The position numbers were made by a program, and so were the translations under genes. A model generated the notes under the pieces. That model was given only the letters and a program-made list of their open reading frames with translations. It did not search any database and was not told the DNA's origin. From an uncultured Lachnospiraceae bacterium (lineage in GTDB: Bacteria; Bacillota; Clostridia; Lachnospirales; Lachnospiraceae), in assembly GCA_910586205.1 (NCBI GenBank), contig CAJUGD010000012.1, forward strand, positions 34,322-98,321: a DNA stretch of 64,000 nucleotides, in the 5' to 3' direction. Each line of letters opens with the position of its first letter. Position 1 is the first letter of the stretch. Shown here one piece after another: positions 9,274 through 19,089 of this stretch.

Positions 9274-11415
9274 TTACCCTTCCGCCGGCACAAACCTTCT
9301 GGTATCCCGCACATCCGGGCTGATCTCCTGCTTCCTTGCCTGTGCCGCAGCCACAGCTTCCTCACAGAACTGCTGCTGAGCCATCACCAGTTCCTTTCCA
9401 CGCTTATCGATCTTTTCATAGGTTCCATCCGGCTGCAAAATATGGGCCTTGACATTATCTTCAAGCTGCACCCTCAGAATATGAATCACCTGCTCCTTCA
9501 GATCTGGATCCTCAACCGGGAACAAGATCTCCACCCGCTTATCCAGATTCCGCGGCATCCAGTCTGCGCTGCCCATATAGACCTCCGGGCTTCCGTCATT
9601 TTCAAAATAGAAAATCCTTGCATGTTCCAGAAAATTCCCTACAATAGAATGAACACGGATATTCTCGCTTAGTCCCTGCACCCCTGCCTTCAAACAGCAG
9701 ATTCCCCGAATCACCAGATCAACCTTTACCCCGGCACAGGATGCTTCATACAGGCTGGCAATAATCTCCTTGTCGCACAGTGAATTCATCTTAGCCATAA
9801 TATGCCCATAGCCGCCGGCACGGGCATGTACTGTCTCCCGGCGGATCATCTTGATAAATTTACCTCGCAGCCACAAAGGCGCTAAAGACAGCTTATTCCA
9901 GGTAGGCGGCTCTGAGTAGCCGGACAGCATATTAAACACTGCCGTGGCATCCTGTCCGATCCTGGAATTGCAGGTCATAAGACCACAGTCCGTATAAAGC
10001 CTGGCTGTAGAATCATTGTAATTGCCGGTTCCCAAGTGAACATAACGGCGGATGCCGTCCTCCTCCCGGCGTACCACCAAAGTAATCTTGCAATGAGTCT
10101 TTAACCCCACCAGGCCATAGATCACATGACATCCTGCCTTTTCCAGCTTCTTGGCCCAGTTAATATTATTTTCCTCGTCAAAACGAGCCTTTAACTCCAC
10201 CAATACAGATACCTGCTTACCATTGTCCGCTGCCTCCGCCAAAGCTGCCACAATGGGAGAATGGCCGCTAACCCGGTACAAGGTCTGCTTGATGGCAAGC
10301 ACCTCCGGATCCCTGGCTGCCTTCCTTACAAAATTTACCACCGGATCAAAGGTTTGATAAGGATGATGCAGCAAAATATCTCCTTTGCGGATATTAGTAA
10401 ATATATCCTCCTCATTCATCAGGGCCGGAATCGGCTGAGGCACGTAAGGTCTGGCTTTTAAATGATCAAAGCCGCTTGTGCCATACAGCTTCATTAGAAA
10501 TGTCAGATCCAGAGGTCCCCCTATCTCATAGATATCCTCATTTCCCACTAAAAGTCCTTTGCGCAGAATCTTTAAGAGCCGCTTATCCACTTTTTCTTCA
10601 ATCTCGAGACGAATCACCTCGCCCCACTGACGCTTCTTAAGCTGTTTCTGGATCTCCTCCAAAAGATCTACTGCTTCCTCCTCGTCCAGTGTAAAATCAG
10701 CATTTCTCATGATCCTAAACGGGTGGGCAGATACAATCTTATAATTCAAAAACAATTCATGAATATTGCGCTCAATAACTTCCTCTAAAAGAATAATACG
10801 GTGTACGCTGTCCTTTGTTTTGGGAAGCTCCACAATCCGCGGAAGCACGGAAGGCACCTGCACCATGGCAAATTCCAGGGTATCATCTCCGTTTTTCTTC
10901 TGTACCAGAGCCGCAATATTCAAGGATTTATTGCGGATCAAAGGAAACGGACGAGAGGAGTCTACTGCCATTGGGGTCAATACCGGATAGACATTTTCCC
11001 GAAAATATCCATCCGCATACCTCTGTTCTTCTTCTGTCAGCTCCTCATGTTCCCACAAAATCTGCAGACCCTTCTGCTTCAGGGCCGGAAGCAGGGATCG
11101 TCCATAAGTAGAGTACTGCATCTCCACCAGACGATGAGTCTTTTGTGATATCAGGGCAAGCTGCTCCTCTGCCCGCAGCCCTGCAATGTCTGTCTTTTTA
11201 TATTTGGCATGAACCTGATCCTTTAAAGACGCCACCCGCACCATACAAAATTCATCCAGATTAGACGCGGTAATGCTCAGAAATTTCAGCCTTTCAAACA
11301 AAGGGATCGCTTTATCTCTGGCCTCATGAAGAATCCGGTAATTAAACTCCAGCCAGCTTAATTCTCTGTTTACATAATTCTTCGGATCTGTATAAATATT
11401 TTCTACCTCTGCCAT
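9274..11415 (-). CDS. ppk1: Polyphosphate kinase 1
   Basis: A 713-residue enzyme that polymerises the gamma phosphate of ATP into inorganic polyphosphate. The N-terminal domain contains NRELSWLEFNYRIL and SNLDEFCMVRVASL. The two phospholipase-D-like catalytic domains follow, with the autophosphorylated His in GLKTHCKI near residue 437 and the conserved RRYVHLGTGNYND just after it. Length and motifs are normal. It lies 20 bases downstream of the ppx gene on the same strand, so synthesis and breakdown of polyphosphate are co-transcribed. Confidence 0.96.
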   Translation of the reverse strand: MAEVENIYTDPKNYVNRELSWLEFNYRILHEARDKAIPLFERLKFLSITASNLDEFCMVRVASLKDQVHAKYKKTDIAGLRAEEQLALISQKTHRLVEMQYSTYGRSLLPALKQKGLQILWEHEELTEEEQRYADGYFRENVYPVLTPMAVDSSRPFPLIRNKSLNIAALVQKKNGDDTLEFAMVQVPSVLPRIVELPKTKDSVHRIILLEEVIERNIHELFLNYKIVSAHPFRIMRNADFTLDEEEAVDLLEEIQKQLKKRQWGEVIRLEIEEKVDKRLLKILRKGLLVGNEDIYEIGGPLDLTFLMKLYGTSGFDHLKARPYVPQPIPALMNEEDIFTNIRKGDILLHHPYQTFDPVVNFVRKAARDPEVLAIKQTLYRVSGHSPIVAALAEAADNGKQVSVLVELKARFDEENNINWAKKLEKAGCHVIYGLVGLKTHCKITLVVRREEDGIRRYVHLGTGNYNDSTARLYTDCGLMTCNSRIGQDATAVFNMLSGYSEPPTWNKLSLAPLWLRGKFIKMIRRETVHARAGGYGHIMAKMNSLCDKEIIASLYEASCAGVKVDLVIRGICCLKAGVQGLSENIRVHSIVGNFLEHARIFYFENDGSPEVYMGSADWMPRNLDKRVEILFPVEDPDLKEQVIHILRVQLEDNVKAHILQPDGTYEKIDKRGKELVMAQQQFCEEAVAAAQARKQEISPDVRDTRRFVPAEG

Positions 11416-11435
11416 AATCTATCCTAAACCCTCCC

Positions 11436-13007
11436 CTATACCTTCTTTTTCTGTTTCAATACCGGGCGAATACCAAAAATTTCTTCAAAGAAATCCGCCT
11501 TCTCCTCAATGGACAACAGCTCCAGCGTTACATCTCCCACATAATCTGTACTGATTATCAATTTATTATTCTTAATGGCAATCCGGCATCCATCCAGCTT
11601 GTTGCTGTGGCTCCGATCCATGGAATTGGCCAGCCGCAGAATTGCCGTCAGCTTTGCCACCGTCAGGGTCAGATTATCCGGTGTAGCCAGACGTGAACTC
11701 CGGGATGGCTTTGCATCAATCTTAATATCATTATACTGAAAAGTCTTTAGATGATAACGAACCACATTAGCCACAATCTCTCGTTCCACATGGGACAGAC
11801 CAATAATTTCCGTAGCCATAATAATGTTGTAGGCATATTCAGTGGCATTGCGCATGGTCACGAACTTACCGCAGGAGTGAAGATCCGCTGCAATCTGCAG
11901 AAGAAGCCTCTCACGCATCCCCAATCCATGGTACTTTTTCATACAGTCAAACACCTGCAGGGCTGCATTTTCCACTGCCTGAATATGGGGCATATGACAC
12001 TTATAACGCTTAGCCATATTTCTTGAAGTTACAATAATATCATTGGCAAAATTATGGTTAAACCGTAAAAGCTTTCGCTCCTCCGCATAATCCGCCGCGA
12101 TCCCGTCTAACATTAAGGTTCCCGGCACCCATATATTGTCTGCTCCTGTAACTTCCAGCACCTGCCGGATAATGGTAGCGGCAGGAAGCAGCAAAGAGGC
12201 ATAAACTGCATTGACCTCAAAAGTATCCTCAATCTGGTCTAAAGTCATCCGCCCCAGCGCACCATAAAACCGGTTAAATTCCTCCACGGTAATCCGATCC
12301 CGCTGATTTACCTCTCCCATAATCCTCCGATACAAGACAAGCGTAACCTTGCCCACACCGATCAGATTCTCCACCTTCCGATCCTTTAAATAAATCTTCC
12401 GGAATGTTACCAGCTCATTGTCCACCAGCTCCTGAATCAGCTTCTGCTCCTTCTCTGCAGTGGTCTTCATATGCCGCATGATCTCCATCAGGCGAATAGC
12501 TCCCAACGGCAGGTTTTGGGTTGAAACTAAAGAATCTTTGTCAAACAGAGAGATTTGGGTGCTTCCGTTTCCCACATCCAGAATGGCGGTTCCTTTCTGA
12601 ATAACCTTTTGAAACTCCGCATCCTTATAGGCAATGGCCTTATAGCTGATAAAACGCTGCTCCGAGTTACTGATTATCCGTACCTCAATACCGGTTCTTA
12701 CCCGAATCTGATCCACCACAATCTGGCTGTTCTGAGCCTCTCTTAAAGCGCTGGTAGCATAGGCTCTGCAGTTTTCCACCTGATACCCTTTCATGATACG
12801 GGCAAATTCTGCCAAAGCCTCGCACGTCTCATCCACCCGACGGTAGCTGATCTTTCCGCTGCTCCAGGTATCCTCCCCCAAGGCAATCGGATACCTTACC
12901 TGATCAATGAGGCGAATGCCGAATTTCTCCGACAGTTCATATATCCCCATCTCCAGGCCGGACGAACCAATGTCGATTGCCGCAAATGTGCGTATCATGC
13001 TGTTCAC
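11436..13007 (-). CDS. ppx: Ppx/GppA exopolyphosphatase with degenerate HD-like C-domain
   Basis: A 523-residue member of the Ppx/GppA family, which releases phosphate from polyphosphate chains or from pppGpp. The actin-like ATPase fold is shown by AAIDIGSSGLEMGIYEL at the N-terminus and by ILDVGNGSTQISLF near residue 145. The C-terminal third is HD-like, but the metal-binding His-Asp pair reads HS (AADLHSCGKF), so it is probably not a catalytic phosphohydrolase. It is paired with ppk1 downstream. Choosing between exopolyphosphatase and guanosine pentaphosphatase is not possible from sequence, but the ppk1 linkage favours polyphosphate. Confidence 0.9.
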   Translation of the reverse strand: MNSMIRTFAAIDIGSSGLEMGIYELSEKFGIRLIDQVRYPIALGEDTWSSGKISYRRVDETCEALAEFARIMKGYQVENCRAYATSALREAQNSQIVVDQIRVRTGIEVRIISNSEQRFISYKAIAYKDAEFQKVIQKGTAILDVGNGSTQISLFDKDSLVSTQNLPLGAIRLMEIMRHMKTTAEKEQKLIQELVDNELVTFRKIYLKDRKVENLIGVGKVTLVLYRRIMGEVNQRDRITVEEFNRFYGALGRMTLDQIEDTFEVNAVYASLLLPAATIIRQVLEVTGADNIWVPGTLMLDGIAADYAEERKLLRFNHNFANDIIVTSRNMAKRYKCHMPHIQAVENAALQVFDCMKKYHGLGMRERLLLQIAADLHSCGKFVTMRNATEYAYNIIMATEIIGLSHVEREIVANVVRYHLKTFQYNDIKIDAKPSRSSRLATPDNLTLTVAKLTAILRLANSMDRSHSNKLDGCRIAIKNNKLIISTDYVGDVTLELLSIEEKADFFEEIFGIRPVLKQKKKV

Positions 13008-13086
13008 TCCCCTCTCTCCTCCTGAATTTATTCTCTGTATTACACTTTATCACAGCATTATTCTGCTGCCATATTCTAAATTCTCA

Positions 13087-14214
13087 TTAATAATTCCCTA
13101 AAATCCGCATGTTTTGCGCCTCAGCCGCTACGCCGTTCAGCGCGTTCTTTATGGCGGCATCTGCCAGGTTTCCCTCAATATCCACAAAAAAACGATACTC
13201 CCAGCTCCGGCCCGGAATAGGGCGGGACTCGATCATCCTCATATTCACCCCGTTAAAAATAAAATGGCCCAGAATATTGTAAAGGGTACCGCTTCGATGG
13301 GGAAGCTCAAAGGTAATGCTGACCTTTGACGCGCCTTTGCAGTAAATAGGGCGGCTGGACAAAATAATAAAGCGGGTGGTATTGCTTTCACTGTTCTGAA
13401 TAGCCGGCCTGAGTACCTTCAAGCCATACAGCTTTGCTGCAATCTCACTGGCAATGGCAGCCTGTGTCCTGTCTTGATCCTCCACTACCTTTTTGGCGGC
13501 CACGGCCGTATTCTCCAAACTTACCTGACGGATCTGCTTCTGGTCATGTAAAAACTGTGAACACTGCATCAGCGCCTGGGGATGAGAATACACCGTCTCA
13601 ATATCCGAAAGCTCTGCCTCCTTAAGCCCTAAAAGGCCATGGCGAACCTTGACAAAGGTTTCTGCCACAATGTGATTGGTATATTTAACCTGCAGATCAT
13701 AATTATCAATCACTGCGCCGGCCGAAGAATTTTCAATGGGAAGCACCGCATAATCTGCCTTCCCCTCCTGTACCTGCTGCATGGCTTCCTCAAAGGTCTG
13801 CACATGAAAAAGTTCCGTGTCTTTTCCAAAAAACTGCAGAGCCGCTCCATGGCTGTATGCTCCCTCCACCCCCTGATACACCACACGGACTCCCTCCAAG
13901 GGAAGTTCTTCCACCTGCTGGTAGCCCAAATTTTCCTGCTTTCCATGCCATGCCATCAGGCCATACTGATACCGGCGGCTGATAGTCATAATCTGAGTAA
14001 ACAGCTCCTGTACGGCTGTCTGATTATAATCTCCATGGGCCATGCTGCTGACTGCCGAAAGCTTCTGTTTTTCCCTTTCCCCGTCATACACCGGCTTTCC
14101 CACCGCAATCTTATATTCTGCCACATTGCCGCAGATCTTCATCCGCTCCTCAAACAGCTTTACGATTTGCCTGTCAATCTCATCCAGCTTTGTCCTGCAT
14201 TCCTGTAAATCCAT
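13087..14214 (-). CDS. pheA: Bifunctional chorismate mutase / prephenate dehydratase
   Basis: A 375-residue bifunctional enzyme of phenylalanine synthesis: chorismate to prephenate, then prephenate to phenylpyruvate. Residues 1-85 form an AroQ-type mutase helix bundle (KLDEIDRQIVKLFEERMKI). The dehydratase domain begins near residue 110 with YQGVEGAYSHGAALQFFG and holds the TRF motif. The C-terminal ACT domain contains SGTLYNILGHF and ESRPIPG, which usually bind phenylalanine for feedback inhibition. It is separated from plsC by 34 bases and probably shares its transcript. Confidence 0.95.
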   Translation of the reverse strand: MDLQECRTKLDEIDRQIVKLFEERMKICGNVAEYKIAVGKPVYDGEREKQKLSAVSSMAHGDYNQTAVQELFTQIMTISRRYQYGLMAWHGKQENLGYQQVEELPLEGVRVVYQGVEGAYSHGAALQFFGKDTELFHVQTFEEAMQQVQEGKADYAVLPIENSSAGAVIDNYDLQVKYTNHIVAETFVKVRHGLLGLKEAELSDIETVYSHPQALMQCSQFLHDQKQIRQVSLENTAVAAKKVVEDQDRTQAAIASEIAAKLYGLKVLRPAIQNSESNTTRFIILSSRPIYCKGASKVSITFELPHRSGTLYNILGHFIFNGVNMRMIESRPIPGRSWEYRFFVDIEGNLADAAIKNALNGVAAEAQNMRILGNY

Positions 14215-14248
14215 GCCTTTGACGTCCTCCGTATCTAGTGTACTGATT

Positions 14249-15028
14249 CTATGCTTTTTTGATCATTCTCTGCCTGGCCTCAACAGCATTGGCACGCTCC
14301 CTTTGTTCCTTTTTCAGCATCTCGATAATCCGGTCTCTTGTATAAGCCCCGGAACGCTTTCTCAGCTCAGGCGGAAGCTTTTTAACATAAATAGGCTCCC
14401 CAAACTCAATGGTTACATGGGAAGGCCGCATAAACGGAATATGGCTCTCAAAAATATCCGCAGTCCCTGTAAAAGCCACCGGGATTACCGGACATCCGCT
14501 CTTCTCCGCAATCTTTAGGCTTCCCTCCTTAAAGGGAAGCAAATCCAGAATATCCTCATTCTCATTGCGGGTCCCCTCCGGGAAAATCCAGATGGAAATC
14601 CCCTGCTTCACCTTCTCGATTCCCTCCAGAATCGTCTTGAGCCCTTCTTTAATATCATCTCGGTTCAAGAACAGGCAGTTGACCAGCCTCATCCAGTCTG
14701 ACAAGACCGGGTACCGTGTCATCTCCTTTTTGGCCACAAATCCTGCCAAATTTGGAACCACCGCATAACCCACAATAATATCAAAATAGCTTCTGTGGTT
14801 TCCCACATAGAGGACTGCCCCCTCGGGTACATTGTCCTGCCCCTTTATGGTCAGGGTTGAGCCTGTCAGGCGGAATATCAGTCGGAACATGGCCTGGACA
14901 ATCCGCAAACTGTGCTCCTGCTGCCTTTTGGCATTGCGCTTTGACACCAAATACTCTCCGATTACCAATGGAATGCTGGCAGCCAAAAAGCCCAGCAGCG
15001 CTACTACTACCAGTATAAATCGTATCAT
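14249..15028 (-). CDS. plsC: 1-acyl-glycerol-3-phosphate acyltransferase (PlsC family)
   Basis: A 259-residue membrane-bound acyltransferase that adds the second acyl chain to lysophosphatidic acid. It has an N-terminal membrane helix, the catalytic NHRSYFD motif (NHx4D) near residue 77, and the glycerol-phosphate-binding FPEGTRNE motif near residue 150. PVIPVAFTGT is the usual fourth block. Length is normal. It is the first gene of a minus-strand run that continues into pheA and is divergent from the DUF3592-like gene. Confidence 0.93.
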   Translation of the reverse strand: MIRFILVVVALLGFLAASIPLVIGEYLVSKRNAKRQQEHSLRIVQAMFRLIFRLTGSTLTIKGQDNVPEGAVLYVGNHRSYFDIIVGYAVVPNLAGFVAKKEMTRYPVLSDWMRLVNCLFLNRDDIKEGLKTILEGIEKVKQGISIWIFPEGTRNENEDILDLLPFKEGSLKIAEKSGCPVIPVAFTGTADIFESHIPFMRPSHVTIEFGEPIYVKKLPPELRKRSGAYTRDRIIEMLKKEQRERANAVEARQRMIKKA

Positions 15029-15186
15029 TTGTTTATCCCTTTCCGTTCAATTCCTATCTGTTTCAGTATATAAAAAAAGAAAGCTAAAAACAAGTCCTTC
15101 CCCGTAAAAAGATTGAAATGTATCCAAACAAATGATAAACTATTATGTATCCCTTGAAAACCCTTCCCGAAAGAGAGCTTCCTTTT

Positions 15187-16647
15187 ATGAATACCCCCTA
15201 TCTTTCCCAGTTTTATGCATTTTTCTTCCTGCTTCTTTTTCCCTTGTTTCTTATTCCTGTCATTCTGGAACTTTGGATCTGGTTTGCGTGCAGATCCTGG
15301 CACGGCACGGCAACAGCCACTATAACAGAAATAAAAAAAGATTACCGCTCCAGAGGGAGATATGGTTTATTCAAACATTGGTTCGAATTTCCTGTTATCA
15401 CCTATCAGGTGGAGGACAGCACCTACACCAAAGAATATCCTCATGCCCATAAGCCGTTGGGAACTTACCAGGTAGGACAGAAGCTCCCGATTTTATACAA
15501 CGAAAAATATCCGAAGGAATTTATCATTCAGGGCGAATACTCTGATACTAATATTTTTTCCTGCCTGTTCCTTGGCCCTATTGCCTGCATTATATTCCTT
15601 TTTGTTGTCGGAAGCTATTATGCAGACTATTATCTGGGCACCCATGAGCTGCTTTTTGAAAAACAAACCTGGGAAGATTTAGGCGCATCCGTTTCGGGGT
15701 TCTCTGACTGGGATTATTATTCCACCTGGGACTCTGACTGTACACGCCGCCTGGAAAATGAAATAGAAGAAACCCTTCTTCATTTCCGGCAGATCGATAA
15801 AAAAATAGAAGAAAAAAAGGGAACAAAGTCCTATAATGACTACCGCAGACAATATGGGGAAGCTGCTGACCGTGCTTCCCGCAATCTGGCTGATACATAC
15901 GCCCAATGCATCTCTGAATTTTTAATCAAATGTCACTTGGACGGCGAGGAAGATGTTATCTGGCAGTCTGCTTATGCTGAGTTTCTAAGACAGCTCTGCC
16001 CTCAGTCCGCCCCAAAATCCGGTCCTTATTCTATGGAAGAACTGGCCTTTATGATGGACATTGTCGCGGCAGCCCAACAGTCTGACTTAGACAGACGCTT
16101 TGACCCGGAGGAAAGCATTGGTCTGTTCCTGGCTGTCTCCTCCCTTCAGTTCCATTCTGCAGCAGAAATTTTCTCCTATAATTCATCTATAAAGGAAAAA
16201 ATACTGCTGGGCTCTCCCTATTTCATTCCGCCTTATCTGGAGGAGGTAAGCTGGTATCAGGAGTATGTTCAGAGACACTATGATGAACAACACCCGGACG
16301 CTTATCCCCCCATTGATCCGGATCCTGTCTATGAAGTATATTTCTACACCATAGAACAATATCTTTCTACCGGCTCCTTTCAGGCTGCCCTGTGGAACGG
16401 CTCTGTATTTGCACACGATCAGATTCTCTCCCGCCAAAAAGCTGACCCAAGCTTAAAGAAGCTGGACCGCTACCAAGATAGAAATAATCCATTACACGGT
16501 TTTGACCCAAAAGCAGATCCGGATTCCTATTTTAATTCTGGTAAAGATTGTGAAGACTTTAGCCCTCTGTATCTGTACCGCCGTTATCAAAGCTATATCA
16601 ACTATTTTGAGAGCCGCCATCAGAAATTTTCTGAAAAATGGAAATAA
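15187..16647 (+). CDS. Membrane protein with DUF3592-like N-terminal domain
   Basis: About 486 residues, of unknown function. A membrane helix near the start is followed by a small beta domain (GTATATITEIKKDYRSRG ... YQVGQKLPILYNEKYP) that resembles DUF3592, then a second membrane helix (LFLGPIACIIFLFVVG). The rest is a charged, probably cytoplasmic domain rich in Tyr, Asp and Glu that I do not recognise. I chose the ATG at 15187, preceded by GAAAGAGAG, over the in-frame ATG at 15145, which lacks a ribosome site and would put 14 polar residues before the first helix. A terminator follows directly. Confidence 0.65.
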   Translation: MNTPYLSQFYAFFFLLLFPLFLIPVILELWIWFACRSWHGTATATITEIKKDYRSRGRYGLFKHWFEFPVITYQVEDSTYTKEYPHAHKPLGTYQVGQKLPILYNEKYPKEFIIQGEYSDTNIFSCLFLGPIACIIFLFVVGSYYADYYLGTHELLFEKQTWEDLGASVSGFSDWDYYSTWDSDCTRRLENEIEETLLHFRQIDKKIEEKKGTKSYNDYRRQYGEAADRASRNLADTYAQCISEFLIKCHLDGEEDVIWQSAYAEFLRQLCPQSAPKSGPYSMEELAFMMDIVAAAQQSDLDRRFDPEESIGLFLAVSSLQFHSAAEIFSYNSSIKEKILLGSPYFIPPYLEEVSWYQEYVQRHYDEQHPDAYPPIDPDPVYEVYFYTIEQYLSTGSFQAALWNGSVFAHDQILSRQKADPSLKKLDRYQDRNNPLHGFDPKADPDSYFNSGKDCEDFSPLYLYRRYQSYINYFESRHQKFSEKWK

Positions 16648-16683
16648 ACCGGCAGCCTGCCTTGTCTGCCGGCTTATTTTTCC
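16648..16683 (+). terminator. Terminator after the DUF3592-like gene
   Basis: CCGGCAG (16649-16655) pairs with CTGCCGG (16666-16672), followed by TTATTTTTCCTTC. It overlaps the 3' end of the convergent gene. Confidence 0.7.
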
Positions 16684-17111
16684 TTCTTTTTGGTAATCTG
16701 CTCAAAGAGCAATCCGGTCATAAACCACAGAGGTGCAAAGTCCAGACGGATCAATCCATTGACGCTTGCCTGCCTTCCGCTGTAATCCCAGGGACACATC
16801 CCGCGGGCCCGCAGCCACATGCCGGTCAGATATTCTGCTGTGAAGATCAATACCATGTCCAGCATTCCATGACGTACAAACCGGTCTGTGGGGCGCAAGG
16901 GCAGTTCTCCAATCCAGCAGTCAACAGCCGTTCCTATGGGAGAAAGCAGCGCCCCCATTCCATAGATAGGAAACATCAAAAGAGAAGTCCTTCCGATAAG
17001 CCGCCAGTCATGGGCCAGCACAGATTCCACAGAGGTAAACATTACCTCCAGGCACCATCCGGTAACACCGCATTTAAAAAAATTAACGGGTAGATCTTTT
17101 ATTCTGCTCAT
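16674..17111 (-). CDS. Putative ABC-transporter type IV (PF06541-like) membrane protein
   Basis: A 145-residue membrane protein resembling the PF06541 family found in many Clostridia. It shows the GVTGWCLEVMFTSV helix start, LLMFPIYGMGALLSPIG, and WDYSGRQASVNGLIRLDFAPLWFMTGL near the C-terminus, which are the conserved blocks as I remember them. Four hydrophobic segments are visible. Despite the family name, no ATPase is adjacent and no transported substrate is known. It lies between cls and the DUF3592-like gene, on the cls strand. Confidence 0.7.
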   Translation of the reverse strand: MSRIKDLPVNFFKCGVTGWCLEVMFTSVESVLAHDWRLIGRTSLLMFPIYGMGALLSPIGTAVDCWIGELPLRPTDRFVRHGMLDMVLIFTAEYLTGMWLRARGMCPWDYSGRQASVNGLIRLDFAPLWFMTGLLFEQITKKKEK

Positions 17112-17164
17112 GAAGATAGTATAAACGGCCGGGCCGGAAACTATTCTCTGGAAATCACAGCCAT

Positions 17165-18649
17165 CTACAATAGCGGCGACATCAGACGACTTCCCTGTTC
17201 TTTAAGCCGTACCCACAATCCACGCTGGTCATATGCCTCTCTTGTCACCTCTCTGCAGAACTCCAGATCCTTTAAAAAGGCTGCCTCCAGCCGCCTGGTG
17301 GTTTCCTGATCATAAATCGTGGCATTCACCTCAAAATTCAGCTCAAAGCTGCGTATATCCAGATTAGCGGTGCCGCAGCAGCTAACCCGTCCGTCCACCA
17401 TCACGCCCTTGGCATGTAAAAAACCATTTTCATATACATAACACCGGGCATTTGCCTTCACCAGCTCCCCCATATAAGAATACGTTGCCCAATAGACAAA
17501 GAGATGATCCGGTTTGCAGGGAATCATCAGCCGCACATCCATTCCAGACCCTGCAGCCACCCTAAGAGCGCTCAGCACCGCTTCGTCCGGAATAAAGTAA
17601 GGGGTCTGAATATAAATATGATGCCTGGCCTTATGAATCAGCCTTAAGTAATTATCCCTGACCTGCCTCCATTTTGAATCCGGCCCGCTGGCAATAATCT
17701 GGATGCCAACCTGCCCCGGCATTTTCCCTGATATTACATTCCCCTCTCCTTTCCTGCAATTCTGAAAATACCTGCTGTCTAAAAACAGATTCTCTTTTCC
17801 TGCATAATTCCAATCCAGGGCAAACCGGATCTGAAGACTGATCACAGCATCCCCCTGAATCTTTAGGTGTGTATCCCTCCAATACCCAAACCGCGCACTT
17901 CTTCCCAAATACTCCCGCCCAATATTAAATCCTCCCACATATCCTGTCCGGCCGTCTATTACCACGATCTTCCGATGATTACGGTAGTTTACCCGCAGAT
18001 TCAGCCGTCCCCAAAAAGGCGGAAAAAAGCAGGCTGTCTTGATCCCTGCCTGCCTAAGCTCCTTCCACTGCCATTCAGGCATCAGCCTGCTTCCCATTCC
18101 GTCATAGAGGACTCTTACCTGAACTCCGGCCTGGGCCCGTTCCTCCAGCACTGGTGCAATCTCCCCAAACAATTCGTCATTTTTGATAATGTAATACTGA
18201 ATATGGATAAAATACCGGGCCTGTCTCAGCTCCCTGCACAAATCTTCAAACTTTTCCTGGCCGTCCGTAAAGATCTCAACCTGATTATCCAATGTCAGCA
18301 CAGAACCTGACTGCTCCAGATTATAGTGCACCAAATCCCCATAATCCTCTTTCATTCCTTTGTCAAGCTGCCGGATATTATTTTTTAAAAAATACTCCTG
18401 ACGCCGGTCTGACACACAAAGCCTGTCCTCCACCTCCTTAATACGGAACATCTTGCTTCTGTGGTAATCCTGAGCAAAAATCAAATAAAAGAAAAAGCCC
18501 AGAACCGGAACAAAATAAAGAATTAAAAGCCAGGTCCACACTGCCTTTGGATCCCTTCTCTGAAAAAATACAATCATCACTGACAGAAACAGATTTACAT
18601 AAAGCAAATCTTCCATTATCCAGTTCCACACCATAACCGCCTGCACCAT
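17165..18649 (-). CDS. cls: Cardiolipin synthase
   Basis: A 494-residue phospholipase-D-family enzyme that joins two phosphatidylglycerols into cardiolipin. Two N-terminal membrane helices precede the catalytic part. Both HKD motifs are intact: HRKIVVIDGRTGYVGG near residue 221 and HAKGVMVDGRVSCCGTANLD near residue 413. The C-terminus carries the usual RSFELNFEVNATIYD block. The ATG at 18649 has AAGGTG upstream. It is followed at a 53-base distance by the PF06541-like gene. Confidence 0.95.
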   Translation of the reverse strand: MVQAVMVWNWIMEDLLYVNLFLSVMIVFFQRRDPKAVWTWLLILYFVPVLGFFFYLIFAQDYHRSKMFRIKEVEDRLCVSDRRQEYFLKNNIRQLDKGMKEDYGDLVHYNLEQSGSVLTLDNQVEIFTDGQEKFEDLCRELRQARYFIHIQYYIIKNDELFGEIAPVLEERAQAGVQVRVLYDGMGSRLMPEWQWKELRQAGIKTACFFPPFWGRLNLRVNYRNHRKIVVIDGRTGYVGGFNIGREYLGRSARFGYWRDTHLKIQGDAVISLQIRFALDWNYAGKENLFLDSRYFQNCRKGEGNVISGKMPGQVGIQIIASGPDSKWRQVRDNYLRLIHKARHHIYIQTPYFIPDEAVLSALRVAAGSGMDVRLMIPCKPDHLFVYWATYSYMGELVKANARCYVYENGFLHAKGVMVDGRVSCCGTANLDIRSFELNFEVNATIYDQETTRRLEAAFLKDLEFCREVTREAYDQRGLWVRLKEQGSRLMSPLL

Positions 18650-18715
18650 TCGTCACCTTCTTTTTAGAATTAAGGTTGGTAACAGATACTGTTCACAGGT
18701 AAACAATATCCATAA

Positions 18716-18895
18716 TCATATAAACTGATTTCTTTCCTGGCTGTAATGATAGTCTGCCGCTCTAAGCTTTTCCTCAAGCTGCTCCCGGTTTAAATCAAGG
18801 GCCTTACACAGCTCCTCAACAGAGGGATAAAAATCTCTTAACTGTGTATTTACATAACTAACCAGCATAAACGGATCCTTTGGAATTGCTGCCAT
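18716..18895 (-). CDS. DUF4250 small protein
   Basis: A 59-residue protein beginning MAAIPKDPFMLVSYVNTQLR and ending ERNQFI. The start has an excellent GAGGAGGAG ribosome site. The pattern PKDPxMLxSxVNTxLRDxYxSxxELC, then a Glu-rich helix, matches DUF4250, a family of short proteins common in Lachnospiraceae and other Clostridia. The function is unknown. A short amphipathic helix-turn-helix-like fold is plausible from residues 25-45. It sits between cls and ansA with its own short intergenic spaces. Confidence 0.8.
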   Translation of the reverse strand: MAAIPKDPFMLVSYVNTQLRDFYPSVEELCKALDLNREQLEEKLRAADYHYSQERNQFI

Positions 18896-19089
18896 AAATT
18901 CTCCTCCTCTAAATTTTTATATCTGATTGTCTGGCCTGTACATTTTATGGTAATATTAACCATGTATGACTGTTCACAGAGTCAGTTGATCTCCGCAGAT
19001 CCAGACAACCGGATTTTGCAAGAACTATGGCTTCTATCATACAATGACCCCCAAAAAATGTAAAGAGTATCTGGAAAGGAGTCCATTCC

